DNA of 64,000 nt from Cacajao melanocephalus (lineage: Eukaryota > Chordata > Mammalia > Primates > Pitheciidae). The stretch is taken from NCBI GenBank assembly GCA_963573385.1, contig CAUYLG010071648.1, positions 1 through 64,000 of the forward strand. Reading direction: 5' to 3'. This document shows positions 25,186 through 37,290 of the stretch, piece after piece. Made by a program: the position numbers and the translations under genes. The notes beneath the pieces are model-generated. The model worked only from the letters and a program-made list of their open reading frames with translations. It searched no databases and was not told the origin of the DNA. Each line of letters begins with the position of its first letter. Position 1 is the stretch's first letter.

Positions 25186-26448
25186 CAAAAAACTGTAATT
25201 TTTGCTACATTCTAATTTTAGTCAACACAATAAAAATATATGAGTAAATATGGTTGTGTCTTGAAGATGTACATTCTTGACTCAGAATTTTTATCACTTC
25301 AAATTATATTAGTGTTGATAGTGGTGTTTACTTACTGCTTGAAGTATTTCTAACAGTGATATATCCAGGATGTAAACTGCTATCAGGGTAATATAAAGTT
25401 GTTAAGATAAACTACTTAAGGAAATTCCATAAGAGAAACTTACTTACTGGAATGAAGTTGAAAATTATGGCAAAGGAATAAAAATGGCCTTGTTTGTTTA
25501 GATTTGGGCTGAAGATTTAGTGAGAATTTGTGCTGTGGAGACCCTATCTCAAACACCGGTACCATTTAATTGACTTGAACACAAGACAGCCCCTAGGTCA
25601 CCAGCAAGATGGAAGCACTAGTCTTCAAGAAAAGCCTTTCTGTGGCTCCACATACCAGCTGTACTAATGGTACTGAACATTTTGCTGTAGATTAATATAA
25701 CTCTCACCAACAAAACTACCCTCATCTTGGAAATCAGGGTATTACTTTTATTCCTCATACTGGTCATTTTCATATCGCTTTCTCACTGTTAGCCAAGAAG
25801 AAGAGTTAATATTGATATATTGTATATGACATTTTCACTGAAGAGGTGATGATGGAAAAAGGGAAAATAAAGGAGAACATCATCTTACAATTCTGTGCTT
25901 ATTTTGTTAAAGGTTAGAGTCACATTTATCTCCTTAAGCCCCAGATTTCCATTTTAATTTAAGCATTCCTTCCCAGTGACCTTTCTCTTTTGCTGAAAAA
26001 AACAACAACAACAACAACAAAAAAAAAAACAGTGTGTAGTCTGACAGTTTTATTCTTCAAAATCTACCCGCTTTTTTGCTTTTTTGACTTTTAAGTAAGA
26101 ACTGAGACAGTCTACCACAGTTTGCATAAGGCAGGCATTTAAAAAAAAAAAAATACTCAGAGGCTTTTCTATTGTCTTTGTTGGAGCTGGCATTATTCAG
26201 TCTAAGGCAAGAAAGAAAGTCATAAGAACAGTATTTAAGAATTACATTTTTAATGGAGAGAAAACAGGGAAATACCACCTTGTCAATGTTGTGGTATATA
26301 TAACCCCTCACTCTCCTCTAAACCTGCCCGGTACCATCAGCTTCTGAAGCATGTGGTCTGATAAAAATTATTGTCAATTTTCGTTAGTACTTATATTACT
26401 TTCTCTAAGGGGTAAAAGTGAGTGGCAAAGTATTCAGTAATAGTTATA
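25186..26448. other. Unassigned sequence with A-rich/CAA microsatellite
   Basis: No gene or transposon is supported. A (CAA)n/A-rich microsatellite lies at 25999-26031. The minus ORF at 26057-26311 has no recognisable domain. Confidence 0.5.
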
Positions 26449-26492
26449 ACACACACATACACACACACACATATATATATATATTTTTTTTT
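26449..26492. repeat. (CA)n(TA)n microsatellite with T run
   Basis: CA repeats to 26470, TA to 26484, then a T run. Confidence 0.95.
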
Positions 26493-26776
26493 CTCCACCC
26501 AAGGTATTGGAAATCTCAGCAATTCAATGATATACACCATTAGTTCTGAAGCAAACTGATTGGAAAATATGATCCTATCAATGCAGCAGATAAATCGTTA
26601 AAACCTAGTCTAATGATGGCAATTAAAAAGTCAGTTTGTGTTTTCCTAATGTGTTTTGCAAATGTCCTCTGTACAAAACATAAGAAAATTTAAAAATAGA
26701 TTTTAAAAGTTCTAACAATATCAACTTTTATGTATTGAGTACTAAAATACAAACTACTATTCAAAAGAGACACACA

Positions 26777-27105
26777 GTTGGGTGTGGTGACTTACACCTG
26801 TAATCCCACCACTTTGGGAGGCTAAGGTGGGTAGATCACCCTAGTTCAGGAGTTTGAGATCAGCCTGGTCAATGTGGCAAAACCCCATCTCTACTAAAAA
26901 TACAAAAATTAGCTGGGCGTGGTGGTGCACACTTGTAAACCAAGCTACTCAGGAGGCTGAGGCAGGAGAATCAGAGAATTGCTTGAACCTGGGAGGCAGA
27001 GGTTTCAGTGAGTCCAGATCATGCCATTGCACTCCAGCCTGGCAACAAAAGCAAAAACTCCATCTTAAAAAAACAACACACATACACACACACACAAACA
27101 CAATG
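26777..27105 (+). mobile_element. Alu element with CA-rich tail
   Basis: The Alu head (GTTGGGTGTGGTGACTTACA) through GCACTCCAGCCTGGCAACAA is followed by an A-rich tail grown into a (CA)n run (27066-27105). GACACACA flanks it (26769-26776 and 27106-27113). The first 45 bp are repeated at 28552-28597 by the local duplication. Confidence 0.95.
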
Positions 27106-27113
27106 GACACACA

Positions 27114-27552
27114 ATAAACAGGATAGGCAGAGCAGCTGCCTTCAAGGGGAAGGTGTAACAGTGACCACATGCTATTGATATCAAAATAATCTAGTTGAAA
27201 GATGAGAAAGAAATAATCACCCAGAAGTTTGTTTCTCTAAACCAATTAAGTTCCCAGTAGATTAATTTTGTTAAGTTTGGAAGAAGGATGTTTGGCTAGA
27301 ATTATTTAATTCAATGAAAATATGTTCTTATACAGTTACAAATGAACAAACAAGCAAACAAAACAACAGCAAACAAACTGGGAAGCATTTTCTGATAGTA
27401 ATGACTGTCTAGGTACTCAGTTAACATTCTTGCCTCCTTCCCTTTCTTCTCTCTCTTTCTTTCCTTTTCTCTCTCCCTTTAACAAAGATTCAATAAACAC
27501 CAAGTTTGCTCCAGTCACTAAGTTAGACAACTGGGATTTAAAGTATAGTACT
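27114..27552. other. Unassigned sequence inside duplication copy 1
   Basis: No gene. It includes a CAAA-rich run (27340-27380) and a TCTT-rich run (27440-27480). Confidence 0.55.
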
Positions 27553-27570
27553 TTAAAAATGTCACAATTT

Positions 27571-28398
27571 TATGAACAGACACTTAACAAAAGAAGACAT
27601 ATATGAGGCCAACAAACATATGAAAAATGCTCATCATCACTGGTCATTAGAGAAATGCAAATCAAAACTACATTGAGATATCATCTTATGCCAGTTAGAA
27701 CGGCAATCATTAAAAAATCTGGAGACAACGGATGCTGGAGAGGATGTGGAGAAACAGGAACACTTTTACACTGCTGGTGGGAGTATAAATTAGTTCATCC
27801 ATTTTGGAAGACAGTGTGGGAATTCCTCAAGGACCTAGAAATAGAAATTCCATTTGACCCAGCAATCCCATTACTGGGTAGATATCCTAAGGATTATAAA
27901 TCGTTCTAGTATAAGGACGAATGTTCACTGCAGCACTGTTTACAATAGCAAAGACCTGGAACCGACCCAAATGCCCATTGATGATAGATTGGACAGGGAA
28001 AATGTGGCACATATACACCATGGAATTCTATGGAGCCATAAAAAACAATGAGTTTGTGTCCTTTGCAGGGACATGGATGAACCTGGAAACCATCATTCTC
28101 AGCAAACTGACACAATAACAGAAAATCAAACACCGCATGTTCTCACTCATTTTGAACAATGAGAACACATGGACACAGGGAGGGGAGCATCACACACTGA
28201 GGTCTGTGTTGTGGGGGAACTAGGGGAGGAACAGCAGGCTGTGGGGAGTTGGGGAGGGACAACATGGGGAGAAATGCCAGATACAGGTGATGGGGAGGAA
28301 GGCAGTAAACCACATTGCCATGTACGTACCTATGCAACAATCCTGCATGTTCTTCACATGTACCTCAAAATATAAAATTCAATAAAATAAAATAAAAA
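27571..28398 (+). mobile_element. 5'-truncated L1P element (ORF2 C-terminus + 3'UTR)
   Basis: It starts within the last part of L1 ORF2 (ATGAACAGACACTTAACAAA), passes through GGAGAGGATGTGGAGAAACA, CCATTTGACCCAGCAATCCC and CACATATACACCATGGAATT, and ends in the 3'UTR purine-rich block and an (AATAA)n tail at 28375-28398. GTCACAATTT flanks it (27561-27570 and 28399-28408). ORFs at 27655-27909 and 27921-28118 are pieces of the ORF2 cysteine-rich C-terminal region broken by frameshifts, with no reverse transcriptase domain, so the copy is dead. Confidence 0.95.
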
Positions 28399-28620
28399 GT
28401 CACAATTTGTGTTTTCATAATGTGTTCTGCAAATGTCCTTAAATATAAGAAATATAAGAAAATTTAAAAATAGATTTTAAAAGTTCTAACAATATCAACT
28501 TTTATGTATTGAGTACTAAAACTCAAAGTACTATTCAAAAGAGACACACAGCTGGATGCGGTGACTCACACCTGTAATCCCAGCACTTTGGGAGGCAACT
28601 GGGATTTAAAGTATAGTGCT

Positions 28621-29081
28621 GGTTTTATGGAGCTACTATCTAGTTGAGATGGGATGAGAAAACCTCTTTAAAAATAGAATGTTTGCTTTATTTAAATAAG
28701 TGTTTATATTAAATATCATTGCAAAGATTCCAAATGGAACAATAGGGAAGTAATGATGAATTCTGCACATGGATTCAGGGAAGTCATATATATAAAGTTT
28801 TCTCATTAATGTATATTGAAAGATATATAGAAATATACTGTTTCATCAGGCTTATTTCCCATTAGTTCATTGAGGGGTTCACACTGCCTACCTCCCCACA
28901 TCTCCTACGCACACACACACAAACCCTACAATTACTTAAAACATCCTTTTTTTTTTTTTTATCAGTTTAACTTCAGCCTATCTTTAAAGGTTCAAGTTTT
29001 GACTTTTGAATTTCACAGAAAATGACATCTCCATGTCCACAGTTTATTCTTAGATACAGCCAATAACATCTCCCATTAGCT
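28621..29081. other. Unassigned sequence
   Basis: No gene or transposon. There is a short CA run at 28910-28922 and T15 near 28948. Confidence 0.5.
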
Positions 29082-29182
29082 TGCCTGCCTTTCTTCCCTC
29101 CTTCTCTCCCTCCGTCTTTTTTTCTTTCTTCTTTCTTTCTTTTTCTTTTTTTTCTTTCCTTCCTTCCTTCTTTCTTTCTCTT

Positions 29183-29216
<34 letters not shown>

Positions 29217-29561
29217 TCTTTCTTTCTTTTTCTTTCTTTCTTCTTTTCTTCCTTTCTTCCTTTCCTTCTTTCTTTCTTTTAGACAGACTTTTACTCTTGT
29301 TGCCCAGGCTGGAGTGCATTGGTGCAACCTCAGCTCACTGCAACCTCCACCTCCTGGGTTCAAGCAACTCTTCTGCTTCAGCCTCCCGAGTAGCTGCAAT
29401 TAAAGGCATGTGCCACCATGCCCAACTAATTTTTTGTATTTTCAGTAGATACAGTGTTTCTCCATGTTGGCCAGGCTGGTCTCGAACTCCTGACCTCAGG
29501 TGATCTGACTGCCTTTGCTTCCCGAAGTGTGGGATTACAGGCGTGAGCCCCCACTCCCAGC
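29082..29561 (-). mobile_element. AluS-type element with ~200-nt polypyrimidine tail
   Basis: The Alu body (29281-29561) runs from AGACAGACTTTTACTCTTG to GCCCCCACTCCCAGCC in reverse. Its A-tail has become a CT-only tract with TTTC/TTCC repeats at 29083-29280. The flanks CTCCCATTAG (29060-29069) and CTCCCACTAA (29563-29572) look like an aged target duplication. ORFs of 89-140 codons here are low-complexity or antisense-Alu readings. Confidence 0.93.
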
Positions 29562-29573
29562 CCTCCCACTAAT

Positions 29574-30165
29574 TTTCTAATTGTCTTAGGTTTCATCTTT
29601 GTCTCCCCAAGTAGATGAGTAACTCTGTAAGTAGATAGTACAGTCATATGAAGTCTCTGGGTTCTCTTGAAATAAATTTAGTAATTAGTAGCTATGTAAA
29701 ATTAGTTTGGTTGTTTTCTCTTGGCTATTTGTCTGAGAGTTGGACAAATGCTTAATCATCCAATATTTTCCTTCACTGTCCCCATCCCTGACCCTAAATA
29801 TCTGTATTCTATTCTAGGCCATAAGCAGTAAAATCTCTAAACAATTACAGAGCATGATATCTTCTTTTGCACCATATCTTCACATACCAAGGGAAAAGAT
29901 GGAAACACATCAGTTGTCATATCACCAACCAAAAGTATAGCCTTTGTCTTTGCCTTAAAAACATTAAAGGGTAATTCATTCTCAGTGATAATGGAGCTTT
30001 TTCTGGATTTAATAGTACCCTTCAAATGTAAACCGTTGAATGCCTTCAAAGAAAGTTGATTTATACATAAAAAATATTGTTTGGGTATAGTAATTAGACA
30101 TCTCAGATGAATTCTGGTTTCACAAGCAGTATTACACACAGACTTTCTTTTGTATGTATGTACGT
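29574..30165. other. Unassigned sequence
   Basis: No recognisable element. The minus ORF at 29837-30190 (117 codons) has no family resemblance and runs into an Alu-like tail, so it is probably random. Confidence 0.5.
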
Positions 30166-30206
30166 TTCTTTCTTTCTTTCTTTGAGACAAGATCTCACTC
30201 TGCTGA
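30166..30206 (-). mobile_element. Severely truncated Alu 3' end
   Basis: A (TTTC)n run followed by GAGACAAGATCTCACTCTG, which is only the last ~25 bp of an Alu on the reverse strand. Confidence 0.55.
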
Positions 30207-31189
30207 CTCTGGGCTTATAGCTGCTCTCTTTCTAAACTACAAGGAAGAAAAATTGTGAAGAATTTTTAAAAGAGTGAAAAAGTTGACTTCAGGTATCTTT
30301 CTTTTTTATAGTTGCAAATCTTTTAATGATCTTGTTTAAAGCAAATGCACCTCTATTCTGTGAAGAAAAACCATGATGTGCTTTGATATCATGTTCTTCC
30401 TGCAGCTATTTGCTTCCTTAAGGAGAAAGGGAAAAAAGTTTCTCAGACTTGAAAGATTTGGATTAAGGGGGTCGGCTTATTATAGTGCCATTATCTCCCC
30501 ACTTTCTTCTGCCTGCACTGAGCACAAAGAAATTTCTTCAGAAGTTTAGAAGGAAAAAGACATCTCCCTTGGGTTGTCCTTGAGCTAACAGCTGCAGACT
30601 TCAGATTTTCAAGATAACCCATGCATCAGCACATGTAAGAAACCAAGTCCTGCCCTCACTTAAAAGTTCAAAGGCTGTGGTTGAAAAATGTACCCATATC
30701 AAGTGGCTTCTGAAGATACTGAACCTTTAACAAGGTTAAAGGTTGGCAAATATTAGGAGGTTAGGGTGAAAAGACTCAATAAAAGACTTCCATTAAAAGT
30801 TGGCCAAAAGAGAGATGATCTAGACAAGCTCGAAGAACAGAAGAGTCACGCAGCAGGAAACACACACAGTGGTCACAAATCAAAGCAGAGAGGAATTGCT
30901 GAAGGAGATGTCTGCTGATTTTTTTTTCCCTTCGAAGTGCTAAAAATGTAGGGATATAAGTCAAAACAAAATATTTTTTAAAGTCAAATTACAAGTACCT
31001 ACAGAAGTATGATTTGTATGTGATTCAGGACGGTGTCAATCGAGGAGAATCCATCAGAGATAGATGACGTCTTTAATCCAGGATTCAGGTTTCAGAACTG
31101 CCTTATTAGAAGTGAGGCTCCTTTAGCATTAATCTTCTTTTACTACTTCAATAATATAGCCCCTGAAAAGTAGAAGCAAACTTAATTGA
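30207..31189. other. Unassigned sequence
   Basis: No gene or recognised repeat. One minus ORF (30776-30964) without family features. Confidence 0.5.
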
Positions 31190-31200
31190 TATCAAATTTC

Positions 31201-31313
31201 TTTTTTATCTATAATTTTTCTTTCTTTTGCTTTTAAAGACAAAGGATCTCATGATATTGTCCAGGCTGGCCAAAGTGCTGATGATACAGGCATGAGCTAC
31301 CATTCCTGGCAGT
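31201..31313 (-). mobile_element. FLAM / Alu left-monomer with internal deletion
   Basis: T-rich tail, AGACAAAGGATCTCATGATA, TGTCCAGGCTGG joined directly to CCAAAGTGCTGATGATACAG, then GAGCTACCATTCCTGGC. About 45 bp of the monomer is missing at the join. TATCAAATTTC (31190-31200) and TATCAAACTTC (31314-31324) are its target duplication with one mismatch. Confidence 0.8.
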
Positions 31314-31417
31314 TATCAAACTTCAATATGTCATCTGAGAGTATACTTTTAGTTTAATAAGACATTGTCTCTTATTTGCAGTCCTCCAGGAAAAATAATT
31401 ACTTTACCATGTTCTAA

Positions 31418-31996
<579 letters not shown>

Positions 31997-32010
31997 AGAG
32001 TGATATTTCT

Positions 32011-32778
32011 AAAAATATATATCTAACCCCATAACTGTTAATAATATCCTCATTCTTCATATTTTTTGTATGAGAAGTGATATGTGTGAAAGTCCCAGTG
32101 CAATGCTATGTAGGAGGCTATACAAAGAGATCAACAAATGCTGATCTTCCTCTTTCACTCTCCTTTGAATGACAATATGCAGAATATATCATGTGAAAAT
32201 CTCATACACTGTAACACTCAGAAATTATGTATGAAATATTTTTAAAATTCCCTTTAAATTCCCTTTAAGTTCTTTCAGAAGTAAGGAAAATGTGACAGGA
32301 AAATTATAAAGAGGGAATCAGAAACAATGATAAATGTGAGCTGGTACTGGGAATACAATGGGGAGGTAGTGAGGATTTTCTACTGGGGAAAGAATAGAAA
32401 TTGGGGCTTCATGGCCACAGGAGACGAGGCATTTGATGTAAAAGAGTCAAAGAGTAGGGCTCCAAATCAATGCACCAAGCTGAGGCTCTCAAAGACCATG
32501 TCCTCAGAGCAAACATGACCTAAAAATAAAAACGAATCTCTTTTCCACACAAATGGACCATCAGAAAGCTTGCCTTTCTTAACCTGAGTAAATTTTTAAA
32601 AATTCTCTTTGGAGAATACTAAAAATTAACAAAACAGTAATTAAAAATTTAATAGAGAATAAAACAACATAATAGATCCAGAGAAAGGAGTCAATGCAAA
32701 AGCTAAAGATAACTTTGAAAAAATTATTCAGAATCTAGCACAGAGATATAAAAAATGTGATGTGTAAATGTAATGGAG
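32011..32778. other. Unassigned sequence, possible old L1M fragment
   Basis: No gene. 32620-32760 is A-rich with GAATCTAGCACAGAGATA, faintly like old L1 ORF1 sequence, but this is too weak to assign. Confidence 0.4.
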
Positions 32779-32783
32779 TACCC

Positions 32784-34948
32784 TATTTTTTTCAATTTAT
32801 TTGTTATACTTTTAGTTCTGGGGTACATGTACAGAACATGCAGGATTTTACATAGGTATACATGTGCCATGGTGGTTTGCTGCATCCATCACCCAGTCAT
32901 CTACATTAAGTATTTCTTCTAATGCTATCCCTCCCCAATCTCCCCATCCCCTGCTATGCCTCCCCTAACCCCCCACCCCCCCACAGGTCATGGTATGTGA
33001 TGTTCCCCTCCCTGAGTCTATGTGTTCTCATTGTTCAATAACCACTTATGAGTGAGAACATGCAGTGTTTGGTTTTCTGTTCTTGTGTTAGTTTGCCAAA
33101 AATTATGTTTTCCAGCTTCATCTATGTCCCTGAGAAGGACATGAACTCATCCTCTTTTATGGCTGTATAGTATTCCATGGTGTATATGTGCCACATTTTC
33201 TTTGACCAGTCTTTCTTTGATGGGCATCTGGGTTGGTTCCAAGTCTTTGCTATTGTGAACAGTGCAGCAATAAACATATATGTGCATGTGTCTTTATAGC
33301 AGAATAATTTATAATCCTGTGGGTATCTACCCAGTAATAGGATTGCTGGGTCAAATGGTATTTCTATTTCTAGATCCTTAAGGAATCACACACTGTCTCA
33401 CACAATGATTGAACTAATTCACACTCCCACCGATGGTGTAAAAGCATTTCTATTTCTCTACAACCTCTCCAGCATCTGTTGTCTCCCAATTTTTTAATTA
33501 TCTCCATTCTAACTGGCATGAGATGGTATCTCAATGTGGTTTTGATTTGCATTTCTCTAATGACCAGTGATGATGAGCTTTTTTTCATATGTTTCTTGGC
33601 TGTATGAATGTCTTCTTTTGAAAAGTGTCTGTTTGTATCCTTTGCCCTGTTTTTATGGGGTTGTTTGGTTTTTTTGTGTGTGTGTGTAAATTTAAGTTCT
33701 TTGTAGATTCTAGATACTAGCCCTTTGTCATATGGGTAGATTGCAAAAATTTTTCCCCATTCTTGGTTGCCAGTTCACTCTAATGATAGTTTCTTTGCTG
33801 TACAGAAGCTCTTAAGTTTAATTAGATCCCATTTGTGTATTTTTGCTTTTGTTGGAATTGCTTTCAGTCTTTTAGTCACAAAGTCCTTGCCTATGTCTAT
33901 GTCCTGAATGGTATTGCCTAGGTTTTATTCTAGGGTTTTTATGGTGTTAGGTCTCCTGTTTAAATCTTTAATCCATATTGAGTTAATTTTTTTATAAGGT
34001 GTAAGGCAGGGATCCAATTTCAGTTTTCTTCATATGGCTAGCCAGTTTTCCCAACACCATTTATTAAATAGGGAATCCTTTCCCCATTGCTTATTTTTAT
34101 CAGGTTTGTCAAAGATCAGATGGTTGTAGATGTGTGGCATTATTTCTGAGGCCTCTGTTCTGTTCCATTGGTCTATATCTCTGTTTTGGTACTGGAAACA
34201 TGCTGTTTTGATTACTGTAGACTTGTAGTATAGTTTGAAGTCAGGTAGTGTGATGCCTCCAGCTTTTTTTTTTTTTTTTTTTTTTGCTTAGGATTGTCTT
34301 GGCTGTGCATGCTCTTTTTTGGTTCCATAGGAAGTTTAAGGTGTTTTTTTCCCAATTCTGTGAAGAAAGTCAGTGGTACCTTGATGGGGATAGCATTGAA
34401 TCTATAAATTACTTTGAGTAGTATGGCCATTTTCATGATACTGATTCTTCCTAACCATGAACATGGAGTGTTTTTCCATCTGTTTTTGTCCTCTCTTGTT
34501 TTGTTGAGCAGTGGTTTGTAGTTCTCCTTGAAGAGGTCCTTCACATCCCTTTTTAGTTATATTCCTAGGAATTTTATTCTCTTTGTAGCAACTATGAATG
34601 TACGTTCACTCATGATTTGGCTCTCTGTTTGTCTATTATTGGTGTATAGGAATGCTTGTGATTTTTGCTCATTGATTTTGTATCCTGAGACTTTGCTGAA
34701 GTTGCCTATCATCTTAAGGAGATTTTGGGCTGAGACGATTGGGTCATCTAAATATACAATCATGTCATCTGCAAATAGGGACAATATGACTTCCTCTTTT
34801 CCTAATTGAATACCCTGTATTGCTTTTTCTTACTGATTGCCCTGGTCGGAACTTCCAGTATTATGTTGAATAGGAGTGGTAAGAGAGGGCATCCTTGTCT
34901 TCTGCCAGTTTTCAAAAAGAGTGCTTCCAGTTTTTGACCATTCAGTAT
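32784..34948 (-). mobile_element. 5'-truncated L1P element, 2.2 kb
   Basis: The plus strand is the reverse complement of the L1 3'UTR and the C-terminal part of ORF2: GGGTACATGTACAGAACATG, CCATGGTGTATATGTGCCAC, ATTGCTGGGTCAAATGGTAT, CTTTGTAGATTCTAGATACT, CCAACACCATTTATTAAATA, ATCATGTCATCTGCAAATAG. It stops near 34948 within ORF2, in the reverse transcriptase region. Minus-strand ORFs (34212-34544, 34557-34784 and 34802-35020) encode ORF2 pieces; 34557-34784 begins [13 protein letters not shown], containing the FADD catalytic motif of the L1 RT. Frameshifts and the missing 5' part make it inactive. Confidence 0.95.
34264..34285. repeat. T22 homopolymer inside L1
   Basis: 22 consecutive T. L1 consensus has a short mixed T/G/C run here, so this is a secondary expansion in this copy. 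Confidence 0.9.
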
Positions 34949-34965
34949 TTTTTTTTCTTTCCTTC

Positions 34966-35430
34966 TGTAGCAGCCCTTTGTAATAAAATAATAACCCTGA
35001 CTCTCCTTTACACCAGGCACTCCTTTGCATTGTTAGCCTATCTAATTACGTTTGTATAGAAGTTGCAGAGACTGAATCTTGAGACAATCCAGAGTCTATG
35101 AAATTCTCCCCCACCAGGAGATCACTTCAAGGCTGTGGTTAATTTACAATTCAGCACAGCTCGAGACAGCACCAACCCATTCATCAGAAGGGGCTACAAC
35201 TCAAGTAATCAGCCAGACCACACCAAATTACCCCTTTTGTCTGCCCATCATTCCAAACTCCCCTTTTTAACCCCTTGTATTCTGCCCTGAAACTTTGAAA
35301 TGGTTTCTTTAAGGCAGTAGCCTGCATCATTTCCCCACTGTTAGCTTTGGAAAACAAAGTCACTTTCCTTCTACCAAACTTTGTTTGTGTTTTGTGGCTT
35401 TGCAAATAGCAGAAACTGTTCATTTATATG
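34966..35430 (+). mobile_element. ERV LTR, copy A of a local pair
   Basis: It starts TGTAGCAGCCCTTTG and aligns through its length with the reverse complement of 47878-48329: TAATTACGTTTGTATAGAAG, ACTGAATCTTGAGACAATCC, TTCCCCACTGTTAGCTTTGG and CACTTTCCTTCTACCAAAC are shared. A TTTTTAACCCC block lies near 35263. Family uncertain (MER21-like was considered). No clear target duplication. Confidence 0.75.
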
Positions 35431-36179
35431 AAGATTGTTTAAGAAACCCAGAAGTAGAATACGTATGTCCACCATATGTCCATTAGGAGTTGCCAAAGTC
35501 ATGAACAGATGAATGAAAAGAGTGTATTTTCAAGAATAGAAGAAATAGAAAAATTCATAGATTTGAAATTTATGACTATCAAATAGATTGGATATAATAA
35601 ATCTTCCTCTAAGAAAATACAGAAGTGAATCCAGATACCACAGAAGGAAGAGCTTAGAAGCCAAAGAAAGAAAAGACAAATTATATAAATGGAAAGAAAA
35701 TTAGACTGCAATAGACTTATTTATGCAGGTAAAAGATAGTGAAATAATGTATTGACATACTGAGAGTAAGTAAGAACACAGAACTGCATACCCTAGTAAA
35801 CCATCATTTAAGATTTATAGTAGAATAAGTAATTTTCAAACACCAGTAACTAAGCACCTTCTCCAAAAGTCTCTCATAGAAATAACATATAAACAAATAA
35901 CATCTTTAAGAAAAAGAAAATTGGAAGTCAGAAAAACTAAGATACGAGGAGGGAAATGGTTAAGTAAACAAATTGTTAGACATACAGATGAATTTAAAGA
36001 TGTATTAAGTATAGATGCAGTAATAAAAAAAGACAATCTGAGTTTAAAAATAAGATAAGCAAAATACAGTGCATTAAAAATGTTAAGACCAGTATTAATT
36101 ATGAAAAATTTTGCATAGAGCAGAGATTAAACAATTAACATGAATATTATAATAATCTTTATGGTAATATTTTTGGGTG
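35431..36179. other. Unassigned A-rich sequence, possible old L1M
   Basis: A-rich with L1-like composition leading into the clear L1M ORF2 remnant downstream, but no phrase is decisive. Confidence 0.4.
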
Positions 36180-37290
36180 AAAATAACTGACTCAAGAAGA
36201 AGTTGAAAGGCTAATTCTACAGCAACTTAATAAATGAAATAAGTTATTAACGGATCTACACTAGGCACAAAGGGCATGCAAAGGCCAAAGAAAGATTTAA
36301 ATTCTACCAAAAAGTTCAAGAAAAAGATTATCCAATTTTATTTAAGCTATTTCAGACAATAGAAATTGTGAGAATTATTCCTTATTCATGTCATAGATTA
36401 AGTACAATCTAATACTAACATCAAATAAGTTATGAAGAAGGGCAAGTATAAGAACATCTTATAAATCTAGATAAAAGAACATTAAATAAAATAATAGCAA
36501 AGCAAATTCAATAATATATATAAACTTTTATAATTAAATTCTGTTTCTCTAAGAATGCAAGAATGTCTTAATATAAAACATTTGGTTTTATGTTACATTT
36601 TCTTCATTAACATACTAAATTTCAAAATTGGCATCTCAGAGGTAAAAACATTAACATAACTCAGCAGGTATTAATGAAAACTCTTAACCACTCAGGAATA
36701 GAAAGAAAAATCCTTAACCTAAAATTTGCAATAAGCATTACACTTAATGATAAAATATTAGAATTCACTTAAAATCATTTATAAAATATCATTTAAAAAT
36801 AACTCCTAGAATGATTCAAAAGGAAGAGAAATATTTCTTCTCATTTATAATCATAAGATTGTCTGCTTAGAAAATTTAAGAAAAGTGACATTCATAGCTA
36901 ATAAAAGAACTCAGCAAAGCTGTAAGATAAAACTTTTAAAATGAACAACATGTAAAGCGTTTGCCTATATACTCAAAAGAAATATTTAGAAGACATGATT
37001 GATTCAGAAAACAAAAAAATGACTGAAAATGGCAGCAAAAGAAAAATCTTAGAAATAAATTTTTTAAAAATATTTTTTAGAAAAAAATTTAGAAAATGTT
37101 GAGTTTTGAAAAAGACCTGAAATATCTGGATAAACGTCAATTGAGAGGAAGATTCACTATTATAAATATAACATTTTTCAAAACTGCATCAATTTATACA
37201 TTTAATACATTATAATCAAAATGTCAACATGTTGTATTATAGATCTTTAAAAGCATGACCCAATAATTCATACAGAAGTTGTCTACTGAG
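36180..37290 (+). pseudogene. Ancient L1M ORF2 remnant (RT region)
   Basis: The order matches L1 ORF2: AAATTCTACCAAAAAGTTCA, then AAAATAATAGCAAAGCAAAT followed by TCAATAATATATA, then CTCTTAACCACTCAGGAATA, CTTAACCTAAAATTTGCAAT, CATAAGATTGTCTGCTTAG, CAAAGCTGTAAGATAAAAC. The blocks at about 36850 are where the RT active-site codons would be. Many indels and stops; no coding capacity remains. Confidence 0.75.

Larger units (their letters stand above)
26623..28620. repeat. Local tandem duplication (~930-bp unit), second copy deleted and L1-interrupted
   Basis: Copy 1 is 26623-27552. Copy 2 is 27553-28620 including the inserted L1. The left ends match over about 200 bp (the TTTTAAAAGTTCTAACAATA and TTATGTATTGAGTACTAAAA blocks at about 26701 and 28472, and GAGACACACAG plus the first 45 bp of an Alu in both). 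The right ends match over about 24 bp (AACTGGGATTTAAAGTATAG at 27529 and 28596). Copy 2 lacks the part equivalent to 26823-27528 (706 bp). Both copies carry the Alu start, so the Alu came first; the L1 sits only in copy 2, so it came later. Confidence 0.88.

Noticed and set aside
29050..29503. Overlapping 89-140-codon ORFs of Lys/Arg/Glu or Ser/Phe repeats
   Set aside because: Direct translations of the polypyrimidine tract and antisense Alu.
29837..30190. 117-codon minus-strand ORF
   Set aside because: Its N-terminal part reads through a TTTC Alu-like tail, which a real gene would be unlikely to do; no domain recognised.
34557..34784. ORF with an intact-looking FADD reverse transcriptase motif
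   Set aside because: It is real L1 ORF2 ancestry, but the element is 5'-truncated and frameshifted, so it was annotated as a dead L1 and not as a gene.
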